64,000 bases of DNA, from NCBI RefSeq assembly GCF_016862275.1, contig NZ_BOMQ01000089.1, forward strand, positions 1 to 64,000, in the 5' to 3' direction. Of this stretch, positions 19,305 to 28,568 are shown one piece after another. Each line of letters starts with the position of its first letter. Position 1 is the stretch's first letter. Below the pieces are notes generated by a model. That model had not been told where the DNA came from. It saw only the letters and a program-made list of their open reading frames with translations, and searched no databases. A program made the position numbers and the translations under genes. Source of the DNA: Actinoplanes nipponensis. Its GTDB lineage: Bacteria; Actinomycetota; Actinomycetes; Mycobacteriales; Micromonosporaceae.

Positions 19305-19352
19305 GCATGACCGGCAGGACAGCCGCCGCGCCGGACCCGGCTGCCGGATCGC

Positions 19353-20120
19353 CTACAGCGCGCTCAGCCGCGCGGCCAGGGCCACCGCGGTGACATCGCC
19401 CTCGCGCAGCCGGGCCGCGGCGTCCGTCTCCCCCAGGCTCATCAGCCGGTGCGCCGCCGTGGCGATCAGCGCCTCGTTGCCGCCCAGCAGCTTGCGGGCC
19501 AGGTTGGCCTGCAGCGGGGTCAGCTCGGCGTACGCGCACTTGTCCAGCGCCGTGATGGTGTCCTCGTCCAGGGTGCCGGCCAGGGCCCGCTCGGTGACGA
19601 TCCGCAGCAGCCAGGACGGCCACCAGCTGTACCGGCCGATCAGGTGGCCCGATCGGACGGCCTCGCGCGGGTTCTGCCCGCCCTCCAGCAGGCGCAGGGC
19701 CATCGGGATGTCGAAGCGCTCCAGGCGCAGCGCGGTGACGAACAGCCGTTGCAGGCGCTTGGCGTCGACCAGGCGCTCGGCCGCCGCGGCCGCCGCCGCG
19801 TACTCGCCGCGCAGCGCCTGCTCGAGGATCGCCGCCTCGTCCGTGGCGATCGCCGCGCCCGTGGAGCGCTCGCGGATCCGTTCCAGGGTGCGCGACAGCC
19901 GCTCGGTGGCCTCCCGCGCCTGCTCGGCCCGCTCGGCGCTGGCCGGGCGCTCCAGGTAGCGGACCACCGTGTCCGCGGCGATCTTGACCTCGCGGCGCAG
20001 CAGGGGTGCCCTGATGTGCGGGCCGATCAGGTCGCTCAGGCCCTCCACCAGGTAGGCGGCGTCGAAACGGTCGGACGCTTCGAGGAACTGCGCCCACCAC
20101 TGCTCCAGGTGCACCCCCAC
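19353..20120 (-). CDS. Hypothetical protein, mostly helical
   Basis: 255 aa, no signal peptide or membrane segment. The sequence is Ala, Leu, Arg and Glu rich and predicted to be all-helical, with a duplicated feel (several ERxAxxAR stretches). I do not recognise a family. It starts at the ATG at 20120, downstream of and on the same strand as the sugar-dehydrogenase gene (94-base gap), and ends at the strong bidirectional hairpin. It has normal codon bias, so it is a real gene. Confidence 0.6.
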   Translation of the reverse strand: MGVHLEQWWAQFLEASDRFDAAYLVEGLSDLIGPHIRAPLLRREVKIAADTVVRYLERPASAERAEQAREATERLSRTLERIRERSTGAAIATDEAAILEQALRGEYAAAAAAAERLVDAKRLQRLFVTALRLERFDIPMALRLLEGGQNPREAVRSGHLIGRYSWWPSWLLRIVTERALAGTLDEDTITALDKCAYAELTPLQANLARKLLGGNEALIATAAHRLMSLGETDAAARLREGDVTAVALAARLSAL

Positions 20121-20214
20121 GGCTACCAGGGTGACGCAGACGGGCCGCCGATGCGGCCGGAACGGCCGAGGTCACCGCCGTCGGGTGACGGCGGTGACCC
20201 CGGGGGTGCGTGAC

Positions 20215-22302
20215 TCAGCCGGCGGACGGGGTCAGCACGACCTCGTCCGAGCCGGATTGCGGCGGGGCGCCGGAGTCCGTGTACGACGCCACGAACACCG
20301 CGGTCAGGCCCTCGGCGCCGGTGTGCCCGCCGTCGAGGAACGTGGGGATGGAGCCGGCGCAGCCGGTGGCCGTGGACAGCGGATGACCGTGCTGGGCGTG
20401 GCCCAGGATGTAGGTCACCGTCACCCGGGAGCAGTCGACCGGCTGGTCGTCGACCACCGTGACCGTGTAGTTCACCGTGTCACCGAACTCGAACGGCTGA
20501 TCCGGGCCGGGCGTGGTGGTCAGGGTGACCTGCGGGGCCGCCGTACCGACCGGGAGCAGCAGCTCCGCCGAGGCCCAGCGGCCGGTCGGGTCGGTCACCT
20601 TCAGCACGGGCCGGTAGTTGCCGTTCTCGGTGAACGTGTGGACCGCGTTCGGCTGCCGGGAGTCGACGATCCCGTCGGCGTCGAAGTCCCAGGCGTAGCG
20701 CAGGCTGTCGCCGTCGGGGTCGGTGGTGCCGGCGCTGGAGAACGTCACGGTCAGCGGCGCCTCGCCGAGCGTCGGCGTGGCCGTGATCTTCGGGATCGGG
20801 GTGCGGTTGCCGCGCACGTAGTCGATGCGCGCCAGTTGCGCCTCCGGGTTCTCGGAGAAGTAGCCGTCGCCGTACTCGAGCACGTAGAGCGCGCCGTCCG
20901 GACCGAACTCCAGGTCCATCGGGTTGTCGAAGACGATCGACGGCAGCACCTGGCGGATCGCGGCGACCTCGTTCGCCGGGCCCAGGGTGAACTCCTGCAC
21001 GTAGTCGCGGGTCCACTCGTAGAACAGCGGCTTGCCGTCGTAGTACCGCGGCCACTTGGTCGCGGACCGGTTCCCGGCGTCGAAGTGGTACGCCGGCCCG
21101 CCCATCGGGCCGATGCCGCCGGTGCCCAGTTCGGGGAACTCGGCCGAGGCGCCGTAGGAGTAGACGACCTCCGCCTTCTCCACCGGCGGCAGCTTGCGCC
21201 GGCCGGTGTTGTGCGGCGACTCGTTCACCGGCGCGGCGCAGTTGAACGGCGCGCCGGAGGTCTTGGTGGCGAAGTCGTAGTCGACGTACGGCAGGTCGGG
21301 CGTCACGCAGTACGGCCAGCCGTAGTTGGCGGGCTTGTCGATGGCCATCCAGCGCCCGTGCCCGGCCGGTCCGCGCGCGGGGTTGGGGCTGTTCGCGTCG
21401 GGTGAGTAGTCGGCCATGTACACGACGCCGGTCTTCTCGTCGACGGCGAAGCGGAACGGGTTGCGCAGGCCCATCGCATAGATCTCCGGGCGGGTGTACG
21501 CCGTGCCCGGCTTGAAGAGGTTGCCCTTCGGGATGGTGTAGCTGCCGTTGGCCCCCACCTTGATCCGCAGCAGCTTGCCCCGCAGGTCGTTGGTGTTGGC
21601 CGCGGTGCGCTGGGCGTCGAAGGCCGGGTTGCGCCCGGCCCGCTCGTCCAGCGGCGCGTAGCCGTCGGAGGCGAACGGGTTGGTGTCGTCGCCGGTGGAC
21701 AGGTACAGGTTGCCCCGGCCGTCGAAGTCGATCTTGCCGCCGACGTGGCAGCAGATGCCCCGGTCGGTGCCGACCTCGAGGATCTTCTGCTCGGTGGCCA
21801 GGGCCAGGGTGTTGCCGGTGAGCTTGAAACGCGACAGCCGCATGACGCCCTTGAACCGGGCGAAGTCGGCGGCGGTGCCCGTCTCGGGCGCGTCACCCTC
21901 GTTGACCGCGGGCGTCGCCGGGTCGTCGGCGGGCGTGTTCAGCGGCGGCGAGTAGTAGATGTAGACCCACTTGTTCCGCGCGAAATCCGGGTCGATCGCG
22001 ACGCCCTGCACACCCTCCTCGTCGTGCTGGTAGACGGGGATCTTCGCGGCCAGGACGTTGCGCCCGCTCCTCGGGTCGTTGATCCGGACCTCGCCGGTGC
22101 GGGCGGTGTGCAGCACCCGCCGGTCGGGCAGCACGGCCAGCGCGATCGGCTCGCCCGGGAAGTCGTCGAGGGTCACCTTCTGGAAATGGGCGTCGGCCGG
22201 TGGCTCGGCCGGGGCGGCTGCGGTGGCCGCGCCGGCCGGGACGGTCAGGGCGGTCGCGACGAGAGCCAGCACGGGTACGGCGTGCAGCAGGGTCTTCCTC
22301 AT
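20215..22302 (-). CDS. Secreted PQQ-type sugar dehydrogenase with PKD domain
   Basis: 695 aa. A signal peptide (residues 1-29) ends near ATAAA. Residues about 40-485 are a glucose/sorbosone dehydrogenase beta-propeller (DFPGEPIALAVLPDRRVLHT, GICCHVGGKIDFDGRGNLYL, YGWPYCVTPD, GPDGALYVLEYGDGYF). Residues about 500-590 are a PKD-type domain (FSSAGTTDPDGDSLRYAWDF), followed by another extracellular beta-domain. The family oxidises aldoses with PQQ, but cofactor use is not proven by sequence. It follows the Tat-exported isomerase by 13 bases, forming a two-gene extracellular sugar operon. Confidence 0.85.
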   Translation of the reverse strand: MRKTLLHAVPVLALVATALTVPAGAATAAAPAEPPADAHFQKVTLDDFPGEPIALAVLPDRRVLHTARTGEVRINDPRSGRNVLAAKIPVYQHDEEGVQGVAIDPDFARNKWVYIYYSPPLNTPADDPATPAVNEGDAPETGTAADFARFKGVMRLSRFKLTGNTLALATEQKILEVGTDRGICCHVGGKIDFDGRGNLYLSTGDDTNPFASDGYAPLDERAGRNPAFDAQRTAANTNDLRGKLLRIKVGANGSYTIPKGNLFKPGTAYTRPEIYAMGLRNPFRFAVDEKTGVVYMADYSPDANSPNPARGPAGHGRWMAIDKPANYGWPYCVTPDLPYVDYDFATKTSGAPFNCAAPVNESPHNTGRRKLPPVEKAEVVYSYGASAEFPELGTGGIGPMGGPAYHFDAGNRSATKWPRYYDGKPLFYEWTRDYVQEFTLGPANEVAAIRQVLPSIVFDNPMDLEFGPDGALYVLEYGDGYFSENPEAQLARIDYVRGNRTPIPKITATPTLGEAPLTVTFSSAGTTDPDGDSLRYAWDFDADGIVDSRQPNAVHTFTENGNYRPVLKVTDPTGRWASAELLLPVGTAAPQVTLTTTPGPDQPFEFGDTVNYTVTVVDDQPVDCSRVTVTYILGHAQHGHPLSTATGCAGSIPTFLDGGHTGAEGLTAVFVASYTDSGAPPQSGSDEVVLTPSAG

Positions 22303-22315
22303 TCGGCTGTCCCCT

Positions 22316-23233
22316 CTAGAACCGGAGGTTGTCGAGGTACCGGAAGCCGACCTCCGCGGTGGTCAGCGCGTCGGCCGGGGTACGCGGCGGACTGCCCGCG
22401 TCGTCACGTTCCACGATGTACTCCACGAGTCCCGCCTCGCGGGAGTGCTCGAAGATCCGGCCGAAGTCGATCAGGCCGGCGCCCGGGTCCTCGAAGCTGC
22501 CGGAGACGGCCAGGTCCTTGACGTGCACCTGGCGGATCCGGCCCCGGTTGGCGTGGATCAGGTCCACCGGGTCGTGCGCGCCGCGGAACGCCCAGTACAG
22601 GTCCACCTCGAGGTGCACCAGCCCGGGGTCGGTCTCCCGGGTCAGGATGTCGTAGCCGGTGCGCCGGCCGCCGTCCTGGGGCAGGAACTCGTTGTGGTGG
22701 TTGTGGTATCCGAAGCTGAGCCCGGCCCGGCGGGCCAGCGCGCCGGCCTTGTTGAGGTCCCGGGCGAAGGCCCGGTAGACCGAGCCGTCGCGGATGGGCT
22801 GGCCGTTCGCGCCGGTGCCGAAGTACGGGTGCACGATGTACTTGTTGCCGACGATCAGCGCGTCCTCGAGCGCGGCCTGCCAGGTGGAGGCGTTGAACGG
22901 CTGCGGGATGCCGACGTGGCCGGAGGTGGCCCGCAGCCCGGCGGCGTCGAGCGCGGCCCGGAACTCGGTCGCGGTCCGGCCGACGAAGCCGGCGTGCTCG
23001 ACGCGGGTGTAACCGATCTCGGCCAGCTCGGCCAGGCTGGCCGGCAGGTCGATGGCGAGCTGGTTGCGCAGCGTGTAGAGCTGCACGCTGATCTTGTCGC
23101 GGGGCACTCGCGCGAGCCTGCGCCCGCCCGCCTCGGCGGGCGAGGCGAGGACGGCGGAGGCGCCGACCGCGGCGGCGCCGGCTGCGGCGGCGCCCAGAAG
23201 ATGACGGCGGCTGACGGTGGACTCGTTCTGCAT
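22316..23233 (-). CDS. Tat-exported sugar phosphate isomerase/epimerase-like protein
   Basis: 305 aa from the ATG at 23233. The N-terminus STVSRRHLLGAAAAGAAAVG is a twin-arginine signal. The rest is a xylose-isomerase-like TIM barrel: SVQLYTLRNQL, RVEHAGFVG, SFGYHNHHNEF, HLEVDLYWAFRGAHDP, QVHVKDLAV, with His, Glu and Asp ligands for a divalent metal. Secreted members of this family are common beside ThuA and PQQ-type sugar dehydrogenase genes in sugar degradation loci. An in-frame ATG at 23281 would add 16 residues before the twin arginines and is less likely. Confidence 0.85.
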   Translation of the reverse strand: MQNESTVSRRHLLGAAAAGAAAVGASAVLASPAEAGGRRLARVPRDKISVQLYTLRNQLAIDLPASLAELAEIGYTRVEHAGFVGRTATEFRAALDAAGLRATSGHVGIPQPFNASTWQAALEDALIVGNKYIVHPYFGTGANGQPIRDGSVYRAFARDLNKAGALARRAGLSFGYHNHHNEFLPQDGGRRTGYDILTRETDPGLVHLEVDLYWAFRGAHDPVDLIHANRGRIRQVHVKDLAVSGSFEDPGAGLIDFGRIFEHSREAGLVEYIVERDDAGSPPRTPADALTTAEVGFRYLDNLRF

Positions 23234-23513
23234 CGCTTGCACTGCCTCCCGGTCGGTGGTGCGGGAATGACGAGGGCACACGGCATCGGCCGCTCGGGCT
23301 GCGGCTCGCCGAGCCGTCCGCCTCGTCGGAGCACTTTTGCTGCATCGAAGTCGTTCGCTTGCTGATGTTAATGGTTTGTTTCGCTCAAGTGGCCAAAAGA
23401 ATCTTCGAAATATTCAAAAGTTTGGCTCTACGAGCGGTAAGACGCCGCCAAAGCCGCGGATCCGGCCGATGTGGACACACCCGGCATCGGCCGAACCTGC
23501 GGCCCGGGCGGGG
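23234..23513. promoter_or_regulatory. AT-richer promoter region of the secreted sugar operon
   Basis: The stretch around 23341-23440 is distinctly AT-richer than the rest of the window and lies upstream of the isomerase gene. TTCGCT is repeated at 23354 and 23380 and a TTCGAAATATTCAA motif lies near 23405. No operator family can be assigned with confidence. Confidence 0.35.
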
Positions 23514-25817
23514 TCAGGCGATGATCGCGGTGCGCTGCGCGGCGAGCAGCCGGCCGAACTCCTCGCCCGGCATCGGCCGGGCCAGGTGATAGCCCTGCCC
23601 GAGGGTGTAGCCGAGCAGCCGCAGCTGCTCAGCCTGCGCCTCGTTCTCGATGCCCTCGGCCACCGCGTCCAGGCCCAGCGCGTGCGCCAGCTGGATGACC
23701 GCGCGGGCCACCGCCTGCCGGGCGTCCCGGCCGCCGGCCGCGGCGTCGTCGATCTCGATGCCGTCCACGAACGACTTGTCCAGCTTGACGATCGAGGCCG
23801 GGAACGAGCGCAGCAGGCTCAGCGACGACTCGCCGGTGCCGAAGTCGTCCAGGGCCAGCGCGACGCCGAGCCGGTCGAGCTCGTGCAGCGTGCGCGAGAC
23901 CTGGCTGCCGCGCAGCACCGCCGACTCGGTCAGCTCCAGCACCAGGCGGTCCGGGGGCAGCCCGAACTCGGCCAGCGTGCTCAGCACGTCGCCGACGAAG
24001 TCGGGGTCGTGCAGCTGCCGGGCCGAGACGTTCACACCGGGCTTCTGGATCGCCTCGGGGCCGAACTCGGCCCACCAGGCGACCGTCTGGCGGCACGTCT
24101 CGCGCAGGACGAAGCGGCCCAGCTCGACGATGAGCCCGGTGCGCTCGGCGACCGGGATGAACTCGGTCGGCGGGACCGGTCCGCGCACCGGGTGGTCCCA
24201 GCGCACCAGCGCCTCGGCCCCGATGATCTTGCCGTCGTCCAGGCCCACCACCGGCTGGTAGACGACCCGGAACTCGCCCTCGTCCAGGCCCCGGCGCAGC
24301 TCGCCGCCGAGCTGGATGTGGGCCAGGATCGGCTCCTCCATACCGGGCACGTAGCGCACGTAGCCGGCCTTGCCGTGCCCCTTGGCGGCGTACATGGCGA
24401 CGTCGGCGTCGCGCAGCACGCTGTCCAGCGTCGCGCCCGGCGCCGCGGTCGCGATGCCGATGCTGGCCTGCACCAGCAGCCGGTGCTCGCTGATCGGCCG
24501 GGTGAGCGCGTCCAGGATGCGCTGGGCGACGGTCTCCCCCACGGTGGCGCCGCCGGTGAGCAGCACGGCGAACTCGTCGCCGCCGATACGCACCGGCAGC
24601 CCGTCGGCGCCGCAGTGCTCGCGCAGCACGTCGGCCACCGCAACCAGCAGGTGGTCGCCCACGTCGTGGCCCAGCGAGTCGTTGACCGTCTTGAAATCGT
24701 CCAGGTCGACCAGCAGCACGGTCGCCGACGCGCCGGTGACCAGCGCGGCGTGCAGCACGCCGCGGAACCGCGACCGGTTGGCCAGGCCGGTCAGGCTGTC
24801 GTGGCTGACCTCGTGCTGCAGCCGTACCTCCTGGCCCCGGATGCCCTCGAGCAGCCGCTTGTTGTCGCGGAAGGCCACGAACTGCCGCACCGCGACCAGG
24901 ATGCTGACCAGCACCGCGGCGGCCAGCGACACGCGCCCGGGCCAGTGCAGCCCGCCGGCGGCCACGGCCAGCAGCGGCAGGTCCACCGCCGTGATCGCCA
25001 GGTACGGCAGCAGCGGCGAGGACCGGCGGGACCCCCGGCGGCCGACCAGCGTGGCCCGGGCCTGGGCCCGGACCGCCAGGGTGAGCAGCACGGGCGCGAG
25101 CGGCAGCACCACCGCCTGCGACGGCACACCCCCGGCGTTGCCGAACGTGGTGGCCAGCACGGCCACCCCCACGGCGGTCAGGCCCATCCCGGCGACCAGC
25201 CGCATCGCGGTGCGGTCCACCGGCCCGTCCCCGAGGTAGGAGACCTTCGTGACGCCGCCGATGGTGAGCAGGAACGCCAGCCCGACCAGCGACAGCGTCT
25301 GCGGCGCCCACCGTTCGTCGGCGGTCACCATCGGCGCGAGCCCGAAGTGCCAGAGCACCGTGGCGCAGCCCAGGAACGCCACCAGCCGGTCCAGGTTCAT
25401 CCGCCACCGCTCGGCCGGGTCCATCGCGCCCACCGGCACCCGGGCGACGGCCCACATGGCCAGCGCGAAACCCAGGCCGATGCAGCCGGCGGCGGTCAGC
25501 GTCATGTCCGGCGGCATGTCGCCCACCGAGCGTCGGGCGGCGTTGACGGCCATCAGCACGTAGCCGACCGTCATGGCCGAGGCGGCGATCAGCAGGGTGA
25601 GCCAGAAGCGGCCGGCCGTCCGGTCGCCGCGGACGGTGCGCCACAGCTGGAACAGCGCCGCCACCGCGAAGCTTCCGCCCAGCGGCACGGCCAGGTAGGC
25701 GATCGCCACGTGCCCGGCGCCCACGGTGCGGAACAGCACGAACCACAGCCAGCTGGCCAGGGCGAGGCCGACGGTGATCCACACGTAGCGTGCGGGCGCA
25801 CGGGTGTCCTCGGCCAT
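23514..25817 (-). CDS. Membrane GGDEF-EAL cyclic-di-GMP enzyme
   Basis: 767 aa from the ATG at 25817. The first 325 residues carry about 9-10 hydrophobic helices (a MASE-like sensor region). Residues about 345-500 are a GGDEF domain with an intact IGGDEFAVL active site and DLDDFKTVNDSLGHDVGD. Residues about 515-760 are an EAL domain with AEALVRWDHP, NVSARQLHD, LELTES, DDFGTGESSLS, VKLDKSFV, AEGIEN and GQGYHLARP. Both active sites look competent, so it may make and degrade c-di-GMP under control of a membrane signal. It is single, and divergent from the HAAS protein. Confidence 0.9.
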   Translation of the reverse strand: MAEDTRAPARYVWITVGLALASWLWFVLFRTVGAGHVAIAYLAVPLGGSFAVAALFQLWRTVRGDRTAGRFWLTLLIAASAMTVGYVLMAVNAARRSVGDMPPDMTLTAAGCIGLGFALAMWAVARVPVGAMDPAERWRMNLDRLVAFLGCATVLWHFGLAPMVTADERWAPQTLSLVGLAFLLTIGGVTKVSYLGDGPVDRTAMRLVAGMGLTAVGVAVLATTFGNAGGVPSQAVVLPLAPVLLTLAVRAQARATLVGRRGSRRSSPLLPYLAITAVDLPLLAVAAGGLHWPGRVSLAAAVLVSILVAVRQFVAFRDNKRLLEGIRGQEVRLQHEVSHDSLTGLANRSRFRGVLHAALVTGASATVLLVDLDDFKTVNDSLGHDVGDHLLVAVADVLREHCGADGLPVRIGGDEFAVLLTGGATVGETVAQRILDALTRPISEHRLLVQASIGIATAAPGATLDSVLRDADVAMYAAKGHGKAGYVRYVPGMEEPILAHIQLGGELRRGLDEGEFRVVYQPVVGLDDGKIIGAEALVRWDHPVRGPVPPTEFIPVAERTGLIVELGRFVLRETCRQTVAWWAEFGPEAIQKPGVNVSARQLHDPDFVGDVLSTLAEFGLPPDRLVLELTESAVLRGSQVSRTLHELDRLGVALALDDFGTGESSLSLLRSFPASIVKLDKSFVDGIEIDDAAAGGRDARQAVARAVIQLAHALGLDAVAEGIENEAQAEQLRLLGYTLGQGYHLARPMPGEEFGRLLAAQRTAIIA

Positions 25818-26099
25818 GCTGAAAGCATCGGCGGTGAACGGCCCGGATGTAGCAAAACCCGGCGCCGCGGGACTCGTCGCAGCATCCCCGTGATCCACCG
25901 GACCAGGCTGCCGGACGAACGGCCCCTCGACCATCCGCGAAACGGACTATCGCCCCACCCGGGCCCGGGCCGCCCACCGGGGCCGGATCGGCCGAAAGGC
26001 AGAGAGCCGGCCGGGGGATCGGCCCCGGGCCAGATGTGCGCCGGGGCGGACCGCCGCGATGCTGACTGCACTTGTCGCGCTCAGCTCAGGGGGATCCGG
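25818..26099. other. Divergent intergenic region
   Basis: 282 bases between the GGDEF-EAL gene and the HAAS protein gene. It must contain both promoters. I see no strong hairpin, repeat or small gene. Confidence 0.3.
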
Positions 26100-26729
26100 A
26101 TGACGGCCGTACCGCACCACCACGACACCACGCCGCTGGCGCACACGGACGTGCTCGTCCTGGACTATCTGGCCGCGCTCTGGGGCGCCAGCGAGGACCT
26201 CGAGCCCGGCCTGCGCGACGAGCTCATGACCACCGTCGCCGACTACATCGCGATGCGGCGCACCTCGGTGGCCGACCCGCTGGAGGACCCGCGGCACATC
26301 CTGCACCGGCTGGGCCCGCCGGAGGCGCTCGCGGCCGCCGCCCGGCGCGGCCGGATGCCGGCCCACCTGCGGCGCCCGGCCGCGCCGGCGCCGCTGCCGC
26401 CGCCCGCCGCCGGCACGTCCAGCGCCCTGGAGTACGCCGGGATAGCCCTGATCACCGCCGGCTCGGTGGTCATGCCGGTGATCTGCCCGCTCGCCGGGCT
26501 GCTGCTGGTGTCCGGCTCGTCGCGGTGGAGCCCGGCGCAGAAGACCGCGGCCTGGGTGCTGGCCGGGCTGCCGGTGCTGCTGGGCTTCGTGCTGACGCTG
26601 GTCGCGATCGCCGTGGGCGGCGGCGGGGGCGGCGAGGCGCTGCTGCTGGCGTACGTGCTGATGGTCGGCGGCGCGATCATCGCCGGCCTGTCCCTGCTGC
26701 CCGGTCTCGCGGCGCGCCGGCACTACTGA
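26100..26729 (+). CDS. HAAS-domain membrane protein
   Basis: 209 aa from the ATG at 26100. The N-terminal 90 residues (VLDYLAALWGASEDLEPGLR, DELMTTVADYIAMRR, DPRHILHRLGPPEALAAAAR) resemble HAAS/DUF1700 helical domains usually encoded beside PadR regulators. The C-terminal half has about four membrane helices. No PadR gene is adjacent, so any regulatory partner is elsewhere. Function unknown. Confidence 0.7.
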   Translation: MTAVPHHHDTTPLAHTDVLVLDYLAALWGASEDLEPGLRDELMTTVADYIAMRRTSVADPLEDPRHILHRLGPPEALAAAARRGRMPAHLRRPAAPAPLPPPAAGTSSALEYAGIALITAGSVVMPVICPLAGLLLVSGSSRWSPAQKTAAWVLAGLPVLLGFVLTLVAIAVGGGGGGEALLLAYVLMVGGAIIAGLSLLPGLAARRHY

Positions 26730-26742
26730 GCCCGACGCCGGC

Positions 26743-26766
26743 CGGGGCCCGCGCCGACCGGCCCCG
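26743..26766. terminator. Short GC hairpin between convergent genes
   Basis: 7-bp arms (CGGGGCC and GGCCCCG) with a 10-base loop between the stops at 26729 and 26767. It is a weak candidate terminator. Confidence 0.4.
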
Positions 26767-27168
26767 TCAGTCGGCGGTGGGCTCCCGCAGGGTCGCCCCG
26801 GCCAGCACGGCCAGGGCCAGCGCGGAGTGCGCCGGCAGCACGCCGAGCAGCGGGAAGGTGCTGTCGAAGAGGAAGCCGGCGGCCAGCGCGGCCACCGTCC
26901 CCGCGGCGATGGACAGCGCGCCCGCGACGGCCGCCCGGGCCACGCCGGTGGTGCCGCGCAGCACGGCCACCACGCCGGCGAGCGCGGCGGCCAGGGCGAA
27001 CAGCACCACGGCCCGGGTGGCCGGGACGCCGAAGACGGCCGCGCGGCCGATCTGCGGCACGCCCGAGCTGAGCGCGGCGACCAGCGGCAGCTCGACCAGC
27101 GGCGGCAGCAGCCAGGCCAGCATGGTCACCCAGCGCAGGGTGGCGGCGCCCGCCGGTGTTCCCGTCAT
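26767..27168 (-). CDS. Small multi-pass membrane protein, unknown function
   Basis: 133 aa from the ATG at 27168, with GGAGGCGG upstream. About four hydrophobic helices of Ala, Leu, Val and Gly cover most of the length. No catalytic motif is visible and I do not recognise the family. It lies 45 bases downstream of the ROK regulator on the same strand and may be co-transcribed with it. Confidence 0.6.
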   Translation of the reverse strand: MTGTPAGAATLRWVTMLAWLLPPLVELPLVAALSSGVPQIGRAAVFGVPATRAVVLFALAAALAGVVAVLRGTTGVARAAVAGALSIAAGTVAALAAGFLFDSTFPLLGVLPAHSALALAVLAGATLREPTAD

Positions 27169-27213
27169 GTAGCCGCCTCCGTCATCGCCTGCGGGCCGGG
27201 CTCCAGTGTCCAC

Positions 27214-28455
27214 CTACCCCGCAACCCCGGCGTTCAGCGGGTCGGCGAGCAGCCGCTCGAAGGCGAGCTCGGCCGCGCCGACCAGGGCGGCGTTGCGGCC
27301 CAGGGCGGCGGCGCGCAGCTGCACGTGCTCGCGGGACGCCGGCAGGGCCATCGCGTCCAGCCGGCGGCGGACGGTGCCCGCGCCGGCGGCGTACACCTCG
27401 CGCAGCGACCCGCCGAAGACCACCAGGTCCGGGTTCACCACGTTGACCAGGTTGGCCACCCCGAAGCCGAGCCAGTCGGCGACCTCCCGTACCGCCGCGC
27501 GGGCCGCCGGCTCGCCGCCCACCGCGGACCGCAGCACCTCCAGCACCGCGGCCCGGTCCCCCGGGTCGCGCCCGGCCCGGCGCAGCAGCGCGCCCTCGCC
27601 GACCTCGGTCTCCCAGCAGCCGCGGGACCCGCAGCCGCAGCGCGGGCCCTGCGGGTTGACCACCATGTGACCGACCTTGCCCCCGCGGCCCCGGTGCCCG
27701 GCCACCAGCCGGCCGCCGGTGATGATGCCGGCGCTGACGCCGAGGTCGCCGTGCAGGTAGACCAGGTCGTCGACGCCCGCGGCCACCCCGCGGACGTGTT
27801 CGGCGAGCGCGGCGACGTCGGCGAGGTCGCCGGTGGCGAAGCGGGGCCCGGCCAGCTCGGCGCCGAGCACGTCGCCCAGGGTCTCGTCGGTGGCGCCGAT
27901 GCGGATGCGGCCCTCGGCGTCGCGGCTCGTGTCGGCCACCGCGACGGCGCCGCCGATCACCAGCGCGCCGGCGTCGACCGCGTCCGCCATGGCGCGGACG
28001 AGGCCGGCCAGCGGCGCCACGGCGTCGAGGACCGGCATGCCGGGCGGGCGGCGCGTCTCGCGCAGGTCGAGGATGCGGCCGCCGAGGCCGATGCGGGCGG
28101 CGCGCAGCCGGTCGGCCTCGATGCTCAGCGCGTACGTGTGGACGCGGCCGGAGCGGGGGCTGACCACCAGCGAGGGCCGGCCGGCGCGGCGGGCGCCGGT
28201 GGGCGCCTCGGCCTCCTCGGTGACCAGCCCGGCGGCGGCCAGGTCGGCGGCGAGCGTCCCGATGGTGCTGCGGTTGAGCCCGAGCCGGGCGGTGAGCTCG
28301 GCGCGCGAGGTCGGCCCGTGCACGTGCACGTGCCGCAGGACGGCGCCCAGATTCTGCCGGCGGATCTCCTCCTGGCTGGCGACCGGGGCCGCGGGCAGCG
28401 GGGTCTCCGCCGGGCGCCCGGCCCGGGGCAGGCCGGACCGTACGGGTGTCACCAC
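27214..28455 (-). CDS. ROK-family transcriptional regulator (sugar-responsive)
   Basis: 413 aa. Residues about 28-85 are a winged helix (TSRAELTARLGLNRSTIGTL). The remainder is a ROK sugar-kinase-like domain with [20 protein letters not shown] and the zinc motif CGCGSRGCWETEVG preceded by GHM. The kinase active-site signature is not obvious, as in XylR/NagC-type repressors. The GTG at 28455 has an excellent AAGGAGG site. It lies downstream of a sugar ABC operon on the same strand, separated by a strong hairpin, so it has its own promoter. It is the probable regulator of that importer. Confidence 0.88.
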   Translation of the reverse strand: MVTPVRSGLPRAGRPAETPLPAAPVASQEEIRRQNLGAVLRHVHVHGPTSRAELTARLGLNRSTIGTLAADLAAAGLVTEEAEAPTGARRAGRPSLVVSPRSGRVHTYALSIEADRLRAARIGLGGRILDLRETRRPPGMPVLDAVAPLAGLVRAMADAVDAGALVIGGAVAVADTSRDAEGRIRIGATDETLGDVLGAELAGPRFATGDLADVAALAEHVRGVAAGVDDLVYLHGDLGVSAGIITGGRLVAGHRGRGGKVGHMVVNPQGPRCGCGSRGCWETEVGEGALLRRAGRDPGDRAAVLEVLRSAVGGEPAARAAVREVADWLGFGVANLVNVVNPDLVVFGGSLREVYAAGAGTVRRRLDAMALPASREHVQLRAAALGRNAALVGAAELAFERLLADPLNAGVAG

Positions 28456-28514
28456 GGGACGACCTCCTTCCGGTACGGGTTCATTGTCCGTTATGTCGGC
28501 GCCGGCACGACGAA

Positions 28515-28543
28515 GGGTCCCCGGAGACGGACTCCGGGGACCC
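28515..28543 (-). terminator. Terminator of the sugar ABC operon
   Basis: 12-bp perfect arms (GGGTCCCCGGAG and CTCCGGGGACCC) with a 5-base loop, 26 bases after the binding-protein stop at 28569. Confidence 0.85.
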
Positions 28544-28568
28544 CAGGACCTCAGGTGCTATCCAGTCG

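Noticed and set aside
23400-23425. Palindrome-like TTCGAAATATTCAA as LacI/ROK operator
   Set aside because: The two halves do not pair well beyond the short TTCGAA and AATATT self-complementary words.
23629-25977. 782-codon minus-strand frame beside the GGDEF-EAL gene
   Set aside because: It is a frame-shifted shadow with Arg/Pro/Gly-rich product; the true frame carries GGDEF and EAL motifs.
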